From contig NZ_LGEA01000136.1 of NCBI RefSeq assembly GCF_001280065.1, positions 166,914 through 230,913 on the forward strand: DNA of 64,000 bases, given 5' to 3'. The translations under genes and the position numbers were made by a program. Under the pieces are notes generated by a model. That model was not told the DNA's origin and did not search any database. It saw nothing but the letters and a program-made list of their open reading frames with translations. This document shows, one piece after another, positions 38,588-46,671 of the stretch; positions within the stretch are counted from its first letter, which is position 1; the number at the start of each line of letters is the position of its first letter. The DNA is from Streptomyces sp. NRRL B-1140 (GTDB taxonomy: Bacteria > Actinomycetota > Actinomycetes > Streptomycetales > Streptomycetaceae).

Positions 38588-39492
38588 AAAGAATCCCGGT
38601 GGTCGGGCCGTGGGCGGAACGGCTGATGATCACCCACGCGTGGCGGTCGTACGAGCGGCTCGACCGCGTGAAGTGGACGCGGCTGGCCGCCGCGATGACC
38701 TTCACCAGTTTCGTCGCGCTGTTCCCGCTGCTGACGGTGTCCGCCACCATCGCCGCCGCCACCCTCAGCACGGCGCAGGAACACCAGCTTCAGGACAAAC
38801 TCGCCGAGCAGGTCCCCGGCATCTCCGACCAGCTCGACATCGCCGGTCTGGTCGACAACGCCGGCACCATCGGGCTCATCGCGGGCGCCCTGCTGTTCTT
38901 CACCGGCGTCAGCTGGGCCGGCTCCATGCGTGAGTGCCTGCGGGCCGTGTGGGAGCTGTCCGACGAGGAGGAGAACCCCGTCCTGCGCTACGGCAAGGAC
39001 GCGGGCGTCCTGATCGGCCTCGGCGGCGCGCTCCTGGTCACCATCGCCGCCTCCGCCGTCGCCTCCGCGATGGTCGGCTGGATCACCGGGGAAGCCGGCA
39101 TCGACGAGGGCGGCTGGGGCGGGGTCCTGCTGCACATCGCCGCGTTCCTGATCGCCGTCCTCGCGAACTTCCTGCTCCTGCTCTACGTCCTGACCCTGCT
39201 GCCCGGCGTCGAGCCGACCCGCCACCGCCTGTTCGTGGCGGCACTGACCGGCGCGATCGGTTTCGAACTGCTGAAGCTGCTGCTCAGCGGCTATCTGCAG
39301 GGTGTGGCGGCGAAGAGCATGTACGGCGCGTTCGGGGTGCCCGTCGCCCTGCTGCTGTGGATCAACTTCACCTCGAAACTGGTGCTGTTCTGCGCCGCCT
39401 GGACGGCGACGCAGAGCAAGGAGGACGAGGTCCCGGACCTCACGGCCGGGTCCGGCGGCGTACCAGATCCGGCAGCGGCCACCGGCGGTTGA
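38575..39492 (+). CDS. YihY/BrkB-family membrane protein
   Basis: A 305-residue polytopic protein with six helices and family signatures: WTRLAAAMTFTSFVALFPLL, FFTGVSWAGSMRECLRAVWE, LLLLYVLTLLPGVEPTRHR and AVALLLW-type LLLWINFTSKLVLFCAAWTA near the C-terminus. YihY proteins are widespread envelope proteins with unclear function (once thought to be RNase BN). ATG 38575 is inside the end of the GtrA gene. Its last 53 bases overlap, on the opposite strand, the 3' end of the D-Ala-D-Ala carboxypeptidase gene, so convergent transcripts are complementary. Confidence 0.9.
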   Translation: MDWLKRIPVVGPWAERLMITHAWRSYERLDRVKWTRLAAAMTFTSFVALFPLLTVSATIAAATLSTAQEHQLQDKLAEQVPGISDQLDIAGLVDNAGTIGLIAGALLFFTGVSWAGSMRECLRAVWELSDEEENPVLRYGKDAGVLIGLGGALLVTIAASAVASAMVGWITGEAGIDEGGWGGVLLHIAAFLIAVLANFLLLLYVLTLLPGVEPTRHRLFVAALTGAIGFELLKLLLSGYLQGVAAKSMYGAFGVPVALLLWINFTSKLVLFCAAWTATQSKEDEVPDLTAGSGGVPDPAAATGG

Positions 39493-40747
39493 CGAGGAAC
39501 GCGGCGCCCGCGAGCAGCACCAGCACCCCACCCGTGATGCCCAGCGCGGTCCCGATGCCGCTGGAGCCGTCCGCGGCCGAGGCGCCGGCCACCGGCTTCG
39601 AGCCGGTCCCGGCCGTGCCGCTGCCGCCGTCCCCGGAACCCCCCGCCTCGCCCGAGGGGTTCGCGCCGGGCTGGGCCTGCTCGGCACCCTTGGGCGGCAC
39701 CAGTTCACCCACCGGCTGCACCTTCCCGGCCGCCTTGAAGCCCCAGTCGAACAGCCGGGCCGTCTCCTTGTAGACCTCGTTGTGCTCGGGCTTCTCCGGG
39801 TTCATCACCGTCACCAGCAGCACCTTGCCGCCGCGCTCGGCGACACCGGTGAAGGTGGCGCCGGCGTTGGTGGTGTTGCCGTTCTTGACGCCCGCGATGC
39901 CCTCGTAGACGGGCACGTCGGAGTCGCCCGACAGCAGCCGGTTGGTGTTCTGGATCTCGAAGGACTCGCGGACCTTCTTGCCCTTCTTGCCCTTCCTGGT
40001 CTGCCCGGGGAACTTGGCGCGGACCGTCGAGGCGTACTCGCGGAAGTCCTTCTTCTGCATCCCGGAGCGGGCGAACAGCGTCAGGTCGTACGCGGAGGAG
40101 ACCTGCCCCTCGGCGTCGTAGCCGTCCGGGCTGACGACGTGCGTGTCGAGAGCCTGGAGCTCCTCGGCGTGCTCGTTCATCTCCTTGACGGTGTTCTCGA
40201 CGCCCCCGTTCATGGCGGACAGCACGTGCACGGCGTCGTTCCCCGAGCGCAGGAAGACGCCCAGCCACAGGTCGTGGACCGTGTACGTCTCCTCCTCCTT
40301 TATCCCGACCATGCTGGAGCCCGCTCCGATGCCCGCCAGGTCCGCGGGCACGATCTTGTGCTTGGTGTCCCTCGGGAACTTCGGCAGCAGCGTGTCCGCG
40401 AACAGCATCTTCAGCGTGCTCGCCGGGGCGAGGCGCCAGTGCGCGTTGTGCGCGGCCAGCACCTGCCCGGACTCGGCGTCGGCGACGATCCAGGAGCGGG
40501 CGCTCAGGTCCTTGGGCAGCACCGGCACGCCGCTCGCCAGGTTCACCTGCGTGCCCGGCCTGCCGAGCCGGGCGCCGCCCACGCTCGACATCGAGGCCGG
40601 GGGAGTGGCCGAGGGGCTCGCGCTCGCCGACGGGCTGTCCGAGGGCTTCGGGGCGGCGACGGCGGCGGGTGCGGCCAGGGCCAGGGACGACAGGATGGCG
40701 GAGGTGACCAGCAGGGATCGCCTGGTGGTCTGCTTCGGAGCGGGCAC
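39440..40747 (-). CDS. D-alanyl-D-alanine carboxypeptidase, class C/A PBP5-type, C-terminally anchored
   Basis: A 435-residue penicillin-binding protein. Signal peptide about 1-32 (SLLVTSAILSSLALAAPAAV), then a Pro/Ser linker. Catalytic SxxK is Ser110-Thr-Leu-Lys113 (APASTLKML); the second motif is SGN in FLRSGNDAVHVLSAMN. The usual KTG is KNG here (GIAGVKNGNTTNAGATFTG). After a Gly/Pro/Ala spacer a C-terminal helix (GIGTALGITGGVLVLLAGAA) and basic tail RRWPLPDLVRRRTRP tether it. It trims pentapeptide stems. GTG 40747 is chosen since it yields a clean signal peptide; the open frame runs far upstream but crosses the neighbouring gene. No strong ribosome site is seen. Confidence 0.9.
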   Translation of the reverse strand: MPAPKQTTRRSLLVTSAILSSLALAAPAAVAAPKPSDSPSASASPSATPPASMSSVGGARLGRPGTQVNLASGVPVLPKDLSARSWIVADAESGQVLAAHNAHWRLAPASTLKMLFADTLLPKFPRDTKHKIVPADLAGIGAGSSMVGIKEEETYTVHDLWLGVFLRSGNDAVHVLSAMNGGVENTVKEMNEHAEELQALDTHVVSPDGYDAEGQVSSAYDLTLFARSGMQKKDFREYASTVRAKFPGQTRKGKKGKKVRESFEIQNTNRLLSGDSDVPVYEGIAGVKNGNTTNAGATFTGVAERGGKVLLVTVMNPEKPEHNEVYKETARLFDWGFKAAGKVQPVGELVPPKGAEQAQPGANPSGEAGGSGDGGSGTAGTGSKPVAGASAADGSSGIGTALGITGGVLVLLAGAAFLVNRRWPLPDLVRRRTRP

Positions 40748-40838
40748 GGTCGGAAACGTACATGCCGTACGGGGTGAAGTCCCGTCTCCGGCCCCACCCC
40801 GCGAACGGAACCGGACACGGTCTGGCGATACTGGGTGC

Positions 40839-41078
40839 ATGAAGCTCAGCCGCCCCGTCTCCTGGTTCCTGCTCGCCTTCGGGGTGTGGAGCTGGGTCAT
40901 CTGGATCACTTTCGTCAAGAACCTGGTCAAGGACGGCAGCGGGCTCGCCTTCGACGACGGCCGTCCCACGGCCTACTTCTGGGTGCACCTGCTGCTCGCC
41001 GTCGTTTCCTTCGTATTGGGGACGGTCATCGGGGCCATCGGGTTGCGTGGTCTGCGCGCACTGCGCCGGACGTCATAG
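40839..41078 (+). CDS. Small two-helix membrane protein (SCO4848 family)
   Basis: A 79-residue protein from ATG 40839, divergent from the carboxypeptidase gene. Two hydrophobic helices (about 7-28, PVSWFLLAFGVWSWVIWITF; and 46-68, FWVHLLLAVVSFVLGTVIGA) flank a polar loop with KDGSGLAFDDGRPTAY, and it ends with a basic RGLRALRRTS. The sequence matches what databases call the SCO4848 family of conserved Streptomyces membrane proteins. Function unknown. It lies 22 bp ahead of the metallophosphoesterase gene, likely in one transcript. Confidence 0.82.
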   Translation: MKLSRPVSWFLLAFGVWSWVIWITFVKNLVKDGSGLAFDDGRPTAYFWVHLLLAVVSFVLGTVIGAIGLRGLRALRRTS

Positions 41079-41100
41079 GGCGATCGGGAGACACGGCACC

Positions 41101-42453
41101 GTGGTCATCGTTCTCGTACTCGTCGCAGTGCTGGTCCTGGCCGTCGTCGTGACGGCCAACTGGTACGTGTGGCGCCGTCTGTTCCGCGACACGACCAGCG
41201 GTCCGGGTCTCGTCCGCCGGGCGGGTGCGGTCCTCGTCGCGGGCGGCTGGATCCTCGCGATCACCGCCCTGATCGCCGAACGCTCCGGCGCCCCCTTCCG
41301 GCTCCAGCAGACGCTCGCCTGGCCGGGCTTCCTGTGGCTGGCGCTGTCGATATACCTGCTGCTGGCGGTGGTGGCCGGCGAAATCGTCCGCCCGCTCCTG
41401 CACCGCTTCCTGGAGCACCGGGCGAGACGGACGGCCCGGGGCCCACAGGGGACCGGCACCGGCGCGCCCACTGCCGCGACGCCCGAGCCCGCGACGGCAC
41501 CGGCAGCCGCGCCCCGGCCCGGTCACGGCGCCGCTGCGACGCCCCCGCACCCGCCGACCGACCCGGCACCCGGCACCGATGGCACACCCCAGCGGCTCGC
41601 CACCGCGGACCGCCCCGCCCCCGTCGGCCCCTCCCGCCGTCTGTTCGTCTCCCGGGTCGTCGCCGGGACCGCCGCGGCCGCGGCCGTCGGGACCGTGGGG
41701 TACGGAACGTACGGTGTGCTGCGCGGGCCGAAGGTCAAGCGGGTCACCGTGCCCCTGGCCAAGCTGCCGCGCGCCGCACACGGGTACCGGATCGCGGTGG
41801 TCAGCGACGTGCACCTCGGCCCGGTCCTGAGACGCGGTTTCGCGCAGAAGGTCGTCGACACGATCAACGGGACCCAGCCCGACCTGATCGCGGTCGTCGG
41901 CGACCTGGTCGACGGCAGTGTGAAGGACCTCGGTCCCGCGGCGGCCCCGCTCGCCGGACTGAGGGCCCGTCACGGGTCCTACTTCGTCACCGGCAACCAC
42001 GAGTACTTCTCCGGCGCCGAGCAGTGGGTCGAGGAGGTCCGCCGCCTGGGCATCACCCCCCTGGAGAACGCCCGCCGGGAGATGCCCTACTTCGACCTGG
42101 CCGGAGTCAACGACATCGCGGGCGAGGACGAGGGCCGGGGCCCCGACTTCGCGAAGGCGCTCGGCGACCGGGACACCGCACGCGCGTGCGTCCTGCTCGC
42201 CCACCAGCCCGTCCAGATCCACGACGCCGTCGAGCACGGCGTCGACCTCCAGCTCTCGGGCCACACCCACGGCGGCCAGCTCTGGCCGGGCAACCTCATC
42301 GCCGCCGGCGCCAATCCCACCCTCGCGGGCCTGGACCGCTACGGCGACACCCAGCTCTACGTCTCACGCGGCGCCGGAGCCTGGGGCCCGCCCACCCGCG
42401 TGGGCGCACCCTCGGACATCACCGTGATCGAGCTCGCGTCGAAGCGGGCCTGA
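41101..42453 (+). CDS. Membrane-anchored calcineurin-like metallophosphoesterase
   Basis: A 450-residue protein from GTG 41101 (GGGAGA 10 nt upstream). The N-terminus carries three helices in the first 100 residues, then a Pro/Ala-rich linker (about 115-175) and an internal SRRLFVSRVVAGTAAAAAVG, which resembles a twin-arginine motif followed by a helix. The catalytic domain (about 215-450) keeps all metal ligands: VVSDVHLG, VVGDLVDG, TGNHEYF, LAHQP and SGHTHGGQLWPG. It is a YaeI/YkuE-like phosphoesterase, probably exported; YkuE of Bacillus travels by Tat. Substrate unknown, perhaps lipid or wall phosphodiesters. Confidence 0.92.
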   Translation: MVIVLVLVAVLVLAVVVTANWYVWRRLFRDTTSGPGLVRRAGAVLVAGGWILAITALIAERSGAPFRLQQTLAWPGFLWLALSIYLLLAVVAGEIVRPLLHRFLEHRARRTARGPQGTGTGAPTAATPEPATAPAAAPRPGHGAAATPPHPPTDPAPGTDGTPQRLATADRPAPVGPSRRLFVSRVVAGTAAAAAVGTVGYGTYGVLRGPKVKRVTVPLAKLPRAAHGYRIAVVSDVHLGPVLRRGFAQKVVDTINGTQPDLIAVVGDLVDGSVKDLGPAAAPLAGLRARHGSYFVTGNHEYFSGAEQWVEEVRRLGITPLENARREMPYFDLAGVNDIAGEDEGRGPDFAKALGDRDTARACVLLAHQPVQIHDAVEHGVDLQLSGHTHGGQLWPGNLIAAGANPTLAGLDRYGDTQLYVSRGAGAWGPPTRVGAPSDITVIELASKRA

Positions 42454-42633
42454 CGGCGCACACCGCCTGTGCACACGCTGTGAAACCGGACCGAAAGGCG
42501 CATCGGTAAGTTCTTTCCCAACTCATAAGATCTTCCTTCCCCCTGCTCGAAATCCTGTGATTGGGTGAGCCCGCCACAAAGGGGTGTGGCATACGCACAA
42601 GGGCCCCAAGAGGGTCTGGGGAGGGCAAAGCCG

Positions 42634-44187
42634 ATGCGATCGGTTCGCATACGGATACTCGCGGGGCTGCTGGTCCTGGCCGCCGCGGGCGTGGGCGCCT
42701 GGCAGTTCCTGCCGTCGAAGGGCGACGGGAAGACCATCACGGTCGGCACGACGGACGGCGTCACCTCACTCGACCCCGCCGGTGCCTACGACGCGGGCTC
42801 CTGGGCCCTGTTCAGCAACGTCTTCCAGTCACTGCTGACCTTCGCGCCGGGCGGCACCGCCCCCGTGCCGGACGCGGCGAAGAGCTGCGCGTTCGTGCGC
42901 GGCGACCTCACCACTTACCGCTGCGAGCTGCGCGACGGCCTCACCTTCCCCGACGGCCGGACGATGGACGCCGAGGACGTGAAGTACTCCTTCGACCGGG
43001 TCCTGAGAATCAAGGCCCCCGTCGGCCCGGCGTCCCTGCTCGGCACGCTCGGGTCCGTGGACGCCGCCGACATGACCGTCACCTTCCACCTGACCTCGCC
43101 GGACGCGACCTTCCCCTTCAAGGTGGCCACCGGCGCCGGCGCGATCGTCGACCACACCGCGTACCCGGCCGGCAAGCTCCGCACCGACGCCGGTGTCGAC
43201 GGGACGGGCCCGTACACCCTCACCTCGTACGCGAAGGACCACGAGGCGGTCCTCGCGCCCAACCCGCACTACCGGGGTGCCGCCGACGGCACCGGCCGGC
43301 CCGTCGACCTGCGCTACTACGCCACCCCCCAGGCCCTGGACACCGCCTGGAAGGACAGGCAGGTCGACGTCGCGACCGACCAGCTGCCGCCCGCCGTCCT
43401 CGCCGGACTCAACCCGAGCGACCCCGGCCAGCACGTCTACGAGGCGGACGGCTCGGAGACCCGGAACCTGTACTTCGACACCCGCAAGGGCAAGCCGCTG
43501 CACGACCCGCAGGTCCGGCAGGCCATGGCCTGGCTGATCGACCGCGAGCAACTGGCCGCCACCGTCTACGACGGCACCGTCGACCCGCTGTACTCCCTGA
43601 TCCCGGCAGGCCTGACCGGGCACACCGCCTCGTTCTTCGACGACTACCCGAAGCCCGACCCGGACAAGGCCCGGCAGCTCCTCACCAAGGCCGGCGTCAG
43701 CCTGCCGGTGCACTTCACCTACGGCTACGCCAAGGGGCGCGGCGCCGGTGAGCAGGAGGCGGCCGAGATCAAGAAGGAGCTGGAGGCGAGCGGCCTGTTC
43801 CAGGTCACCCTCAAGGGCTACGAGTGGACCGCCTTCCAGAAGCAGTGGGCGACCGGCAAGCTCGACGCGTACGCCGTCGGCTGGGTCGCCGACTTCCCCG
43901 ACCCGGACACCTTCGGCGCCGCGCTCGTCGGCACCGGCAGCGCCATGAACACCGGCTACAGCAGCAAGACCGTCGACCGGCTCATCAAGGACAGCCGGCG
44001 CTTCGCCGAACGGACCGAGACCGAGCGGGACTTCCGCTCGGTGCAGGACACCGTCGCCGAGGACGTCCCGGTGCTGCCGCTGTGGCAGGCCAAGGAGTAC
44101 GTCGTGACGAGCGAGGACGTCGGCGGCGGCCAGTACCTGTCGGACGGCACGGGCGTGTTCCGCCTGTGGAAGCTCACCGCGCTCTGA
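42634..44187 (+). CDS. Orphan solute-binding protein, family 5 (peptide/oligosaccharide type)
   Basis: A 517-residue extracytoplasmic binding protein of the SBP_bac_5 family. Typical segments are TVGTTDGVTSLDPAGAYDAG, RDGLTFPDGRTMDAEDVKYS, GTGPYTLTSYAKDHEAVLAP and QAMAWLIDREQLAATVYDG. The N-terminus has a hydrophobic helix (ILAGLLVLAAAGVGAWQFL) but no lipobox cysteine, so it is secreted or stays anchored by an uncleaved helix, unlike most Gram-positive SBPs. ATG 42634 follows GGGGAGGGCAAAG. No permease or ATPase genes are adjacent, so it either works with a distant transporter or is a free sensor. Confidence 0.88.
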   Translation: MRSVRIRILAGLLVLAAAGVGAWQFLPSKGDGKTITVGTTDGVTSLDPAGAYDAGSWALFSNVFQSLLTFAPGGTAPVPDAAKSCAFVRGDLTTYRCELRDGLTFPDGRTMDAEDVKYSFDRVLRIKAPVGPASLLGTLGSVDAADMTVTFHLTSPDATFPFKVATGAGAIVDHTAYPAGKLRTDAGVDGTGPYTLTSYAKDHEAVLAPNPHYRGAADGTGRPVDLRYYATPQALDTAWKDRQVDVATDQLPPAVLAGLNPSDPGQHVYEADGSETRNLYFDTRKGKPLHDPQVRQAMAWLIDREQLAATVYDGTVDPLYSLIPAGLTGHTASFFDDYPKPDPDKARQLLTKAGVSLPVHFTYGYAKGRGAGEQEAAEIKKELEASGLFQVTLKGYEWTAFQKQWATGKLDAYAVGWVADFPDPDTFGAALVGTGSAMNTGYSSKTVDRLIKDSRRFAERTETERDFRSVQDTVAEDVPVLPLWQAKEYVVTSEDVGGGQYLSDGTGVFRLWKLTAL

Positions 44188-44202
44188 CGGCCCGCCCCGC
44201 CG

Positions 44203-44949
44203 TCAGGAGTCGGTGCGCCGCCGTGCCGCCGGATCGGGGATGGCGTTGGTCATCCCCGGCAGGAACTCCGTGAACAGCTCGTGCACCTCACGCACGAGCG
44301 GCCGCAGCACCCGGAAGCGGGCCAGGGCCACGCCCCGCGCGGTGAGCCGGGCGCCGCGCTCGGCCAGCCGGTAGCTGCGCTCGCGTCCCTCGGTGCGGTC
44401 GAAGATCCAGTACAGGACGAGTCCCATCTGGGACAGCCACATCAACTCGGGCAGGATGTCCCGCAGTTCCTCGGGCACCTTGGTCTTCGTGGCCCCGGCG
44501 AGCACCTCCCGGTGCACGCTGATGGCCTCCTCGCGCGCGTGCTCCGACTCGGGCGAGAAGGGGCTGAGCGGGCTGTCCGGGTCGGCGGCGTTCTTGAAGA
44601 ACTGCACCGCGAACTCGTGGTAGGGCGCGGCGATGTCGAGCCAGGCCCGCAGCACCCCCGCGAGCCGGGCCTCCAGGTCGCGCTCCCGGTCCAGGATCTC
44701 CCGGACCGCCACCTGGTGCTCGGCGGCGATCCGGTCGTAGAAGCCCTGGATCAGGTGCTCCTTGCCTGCGAAGTAGTAGTACGCGTTGCCGACGGAGACC
44801 CCGGCCTCCTTGGCGATGGCCCGCATCGTCGTCTTGTCGTAGCCGCGCTCCTGGAACAGCCGCATGGCCGTCTCCAGGATCAGGGCGCGGGTCTGCTCGG
44901 ACTTGGTGGGGAGGGCGCCGTCGTCGGGGCCGTCGTTCTTCGCGGACAC
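44203..44949 (-). CDS. TetR-family regulator
   Basis: A 248-residue TetR protein; helix-turn-helix TMRAIAKEAGVSVGNAYYYF at about residues 40-60 preceded by LILETAMRLFQERGYDKT. The ligand domain (about 75-230) holds LAGVLRAWLDIAAPYHEFAV and LPELMWLSQMGLVLYWIFD. It is the last gene of a minus-strand unit with the DCC-like and four-helix membrane genes. Two perfect TTGAAC-N2-GTTCAA palindromes upstream of that unit are of classic TetR type, so autoregulation is likely. GTG 44949 gives MSAKNDGPDDGALPTKSEQT; the ribosome site is not obvious. It converges on the SBP gene (15 bp). Confidence 0.9.
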   Translation of the reverse strand: MSAKNDGPDDGALPTKSEQTRALILETAMRLFQERGYDKTTMRAIAKEAGVSVGNAYYYFAGKEHLIQGFYDRIAAEHQVAVREILDRERDLEARLAGVLRAWLDIAAPYHEFAVQFFKNAADPDSPLSPFSPESEHAREEAISVHREVLAGATKTKVPEELRDILPELMWLSQMGLVLYWIFDRTEGRERSYRLAERGARLTARGVALARFRVLRPLVREVHELFTEFLPGMTNAIPDPAARRRTDS

Positions 44950-44981
44950 GGGAAGAGAGCCTAACGTCAGCGCCGGGCCCG

Positions 44982-45475
44982 CTACCGGGGGGCGCAGGTG
45001 CCGTCGGCGCAGCCCGGCGCGGTGTGGCTCCAGCCGCTGCCGGGGTCGTACGACCAGCCGTCCGCGCGCCGGTACACCTGCCCGCCCCACGGGGCCCCGC
45101 CGCGCTGCCCCGGTGCCACTGCGCCCCGCGCCACTTGGCGGCGGCGAGTACCGCGCCCTTGGCGAGCCGGGCACCGGACGGGGTGCTCAGCCGGTGGGCC
45201 AGCGGCCGGTGCTCGCGCAGCGCCCACAGGGTGACCACCCACGCGGCCGGGCCCCGGTAGACCTGCCCGGCGTCGCCGACGACGGTGATCTCGTCGAGGG
45301 TGGCGCCGTGGTCGAGGCCGGGGAAGCGCCGCCCAGCCTCCCCGGAGGCGGCCGGGACCAGCTCCAGCGGCACGAGCTTCGGCTGCCGCAGGAGCCAGTC
45401 GCGCAGGAACGCGCACAGGGAGCACTCGGCGTCGTACAGGACGGTGAGCCGGCGGACCGGGGCGGTGGCGTTCAC
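44982..45475 (-). pseudogene. DCC (DUF393) thiol-disulfide oxidoreductase-like gene with a frameshift
   Basis: From ATG 45475 the protein starts MNATAPVRRLTVLYDAECSLCAF-like, with the CxxC of the DCC family (YDAECSLC), and continues normally through LKLVPLE-type beta strand, TLDEITVVGDAGQVYRG and AHRLSTPSGARLAKG to about residue 122. There the frame must change: the family-typical end (GGQVYRRADGWSYDPGSGW, then CADGTCAPR and stop TAG at 44982) is in the -1 frame. One base appears missing near 45085-45110, in a run of C and G. Either the gene is broken or the sequence has an error. It lies between the membrane protein (12-bp gap) and tetR genes of the same unit. Confidence 0.72.
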
Positions 45476-45487
45476 GAGGCTCTCCGC

Positions 45488-45895
45488 TCAGGCCCGGGCC
45501 TGCGGGGCGACCCAGCCCTGCGGCGGGACCGGCGGCACCTGCTCCCGCTCCATGGCACCCCGGCGCCGGATCCGGTTGAGCACGTAGACGTTGCCCAGGT
45601 GCATCACGCCGAGCACGAGCAGCACCACGCCGAGCTTGGTCGACAGGGCCTCGAAGACGCCGCGTGCGTCGGTGATGGTCCCGTCGCCGCTCAGATACAG
45701 CGCGACGAACCCGAGGTTGACGAGGTAGAAGCCGACCACCAGGAGGTGGTTGACGGCGTCGGCGAGCTTCTCGTTGCCGTGCAGCACGTCGGCGAGGAAG
45801 ACCTTGCCGTTCCGGCTGAGCGTGCGGGCCACCCAGACCGTCAGACCGATGCTGACCAGCAGGTAGATGACGTAGGCGACGACCGTGCGGTCCAT
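45488..45895 (-). CDS. Four-helix membrane protein, first gene of the TetR unit
   Basis: A 135-residue protein from ATG 45895 (AAGGGTGGGG upstream). Hydrophobic helices at about 3-20 (TVVAYVIYLLVSIGLTVWVA), 40-70 (HLLVVGFYLVNLGFVALYL) and 85-105 (LGVVLLVLGVMHLGNVYVL), with LADVLHGNEKLADAVN in the first loop and a Pro/Glu tail ending PPQGWVAPQARA. It looks like the integral membrane protein often found beside DCC-family proteins in Streptomyces. Function unknown. Two TetR operators overlap its promoter region. Longer upstream frames would run through those operators and were rejected. Confidence 0.8.
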   Translation of the reverse strand: MDRTVVAYVIYLLVSIGLTVWVARTLSRNGKVFLADVLHGNEKLADAVNHLLVVGFYLVNLGFVALYLSGDGTITDARGVFEALSTKLGVVLLVLGVMHLGNVYVLNRIRRRGAMEREQVPPVPPQGWVAPQARA

Positions 45896-45908
45896 TGCCC
45901 CACCCTTC

Positions 45909-45922
45909 TTGAACACGTTCAA
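45909..45922. promoter_or_regulatory. TetR-type operator 1 (TTGAAC-AC-GTTCAA)
   Basis: Perfect six-base arms around AC, 14 bp upstream of the 45895 start codon, so a bound repressor would block transcription or elongation of the membrane protein-DCC-tetR unit. Confidence 0.8.
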
Positions 45923-45953
45923 AACGCTGTCGAGGAAGACTGTAGACCTACTT

Positions 45954-45967
45954 TTGAACATGTTCAA
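45954..45967. promoter_or_regulatory. TetR-type operator 2 (TTGAACATGTTCAA)
   Basis: A fully symmetric 14-bp palindrome centred 45 bp from operator 1, which is about four and a quarter helical turns. It could control both the leftward unit and any rightward transcript such as the 31-codon open frame at 45971. Confidence 0.82.
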
Positions 45968-46671
45968 CACATGGTCGGCATGGATCACCTGATCCGCGAG
46001 CGGAACGGCCTTCCGCTGTCCCTGGGCCCGCCCATCCGGGCGGGCAACGTCGAGCCCGGCCGCTGACCACGTTTCGAGTAGACCTGGGCCTGCGTCCAGA
46101 TTTTCTGTACGAGGTTCAAGGCGGGCCCCGCCCGCCAGGGCTGGCCGCCGTCACCGACAAGCCCGCCTCTACTCCGGGCGGTCAGCCGCGCGGCAGGCGG
46201 CGAGCGGCCCGCAGCCGGGGCTTGATCCAGGGCTATGGAAGCGGCAACGGAGTAGCTCAGCTGGCTGACCGGTAGTCGGGCTCCTGGCGGAGCAAGTTGT
46301 CACCCACGACCGTCCTACGGCCGGATCGCAGGCACAGGGCCGACCAGGGGGCCGACTCTTCGCGTACATCGCCAGGCTCACCGAGGGCGGTGGCCGACGT
46401 GCCTCTGGCAGGGGAGCGTGAAGCTCCCGGCCACTCGCCGTCAGCCGGACCGCCTTCCGTCACGACCCCCGCGCTGCCGGACTGACCGACGCACCAGCCC
46501 CGCCGCACGCCGACCGAGGGCCTCCCCGGAAGTCGAGCGCCGAGCTGCCGAAAGCCCCCGGATCGCCCACTTGCCCGGGGTGGGGCCCTGGATCGGGCAG
46601 GCCACCGGCCCAAGGCCGCGCCAACACGCGCGGATCGTGGCTGCGGCAAGTGGACAGGAGGTGAAGGGCGA
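45968..46671. other. 704-bp region without a convincing gene
   Basis: It holds a 31-codon plus-strand frame (45971-46066, MVGMDHLIRERNGLPLSLG) directly after TetR operator 2, which could be a small peptide or truncated gene, and a GC-rich hairpin near 46120-46136. The text GGAGTAGCTCAGCTGGCT (46249-46266) looks like the 5' side of a tRNA but no tRNA can be folded. The rest shows no coding signal. Confidence 0.5.

Noticed and set aside
46246..46330. tRNA gene
   Set aside because: Only the D-arm-like start fits; no anticodon stem, T-arm or acceptor pairing on either strand.
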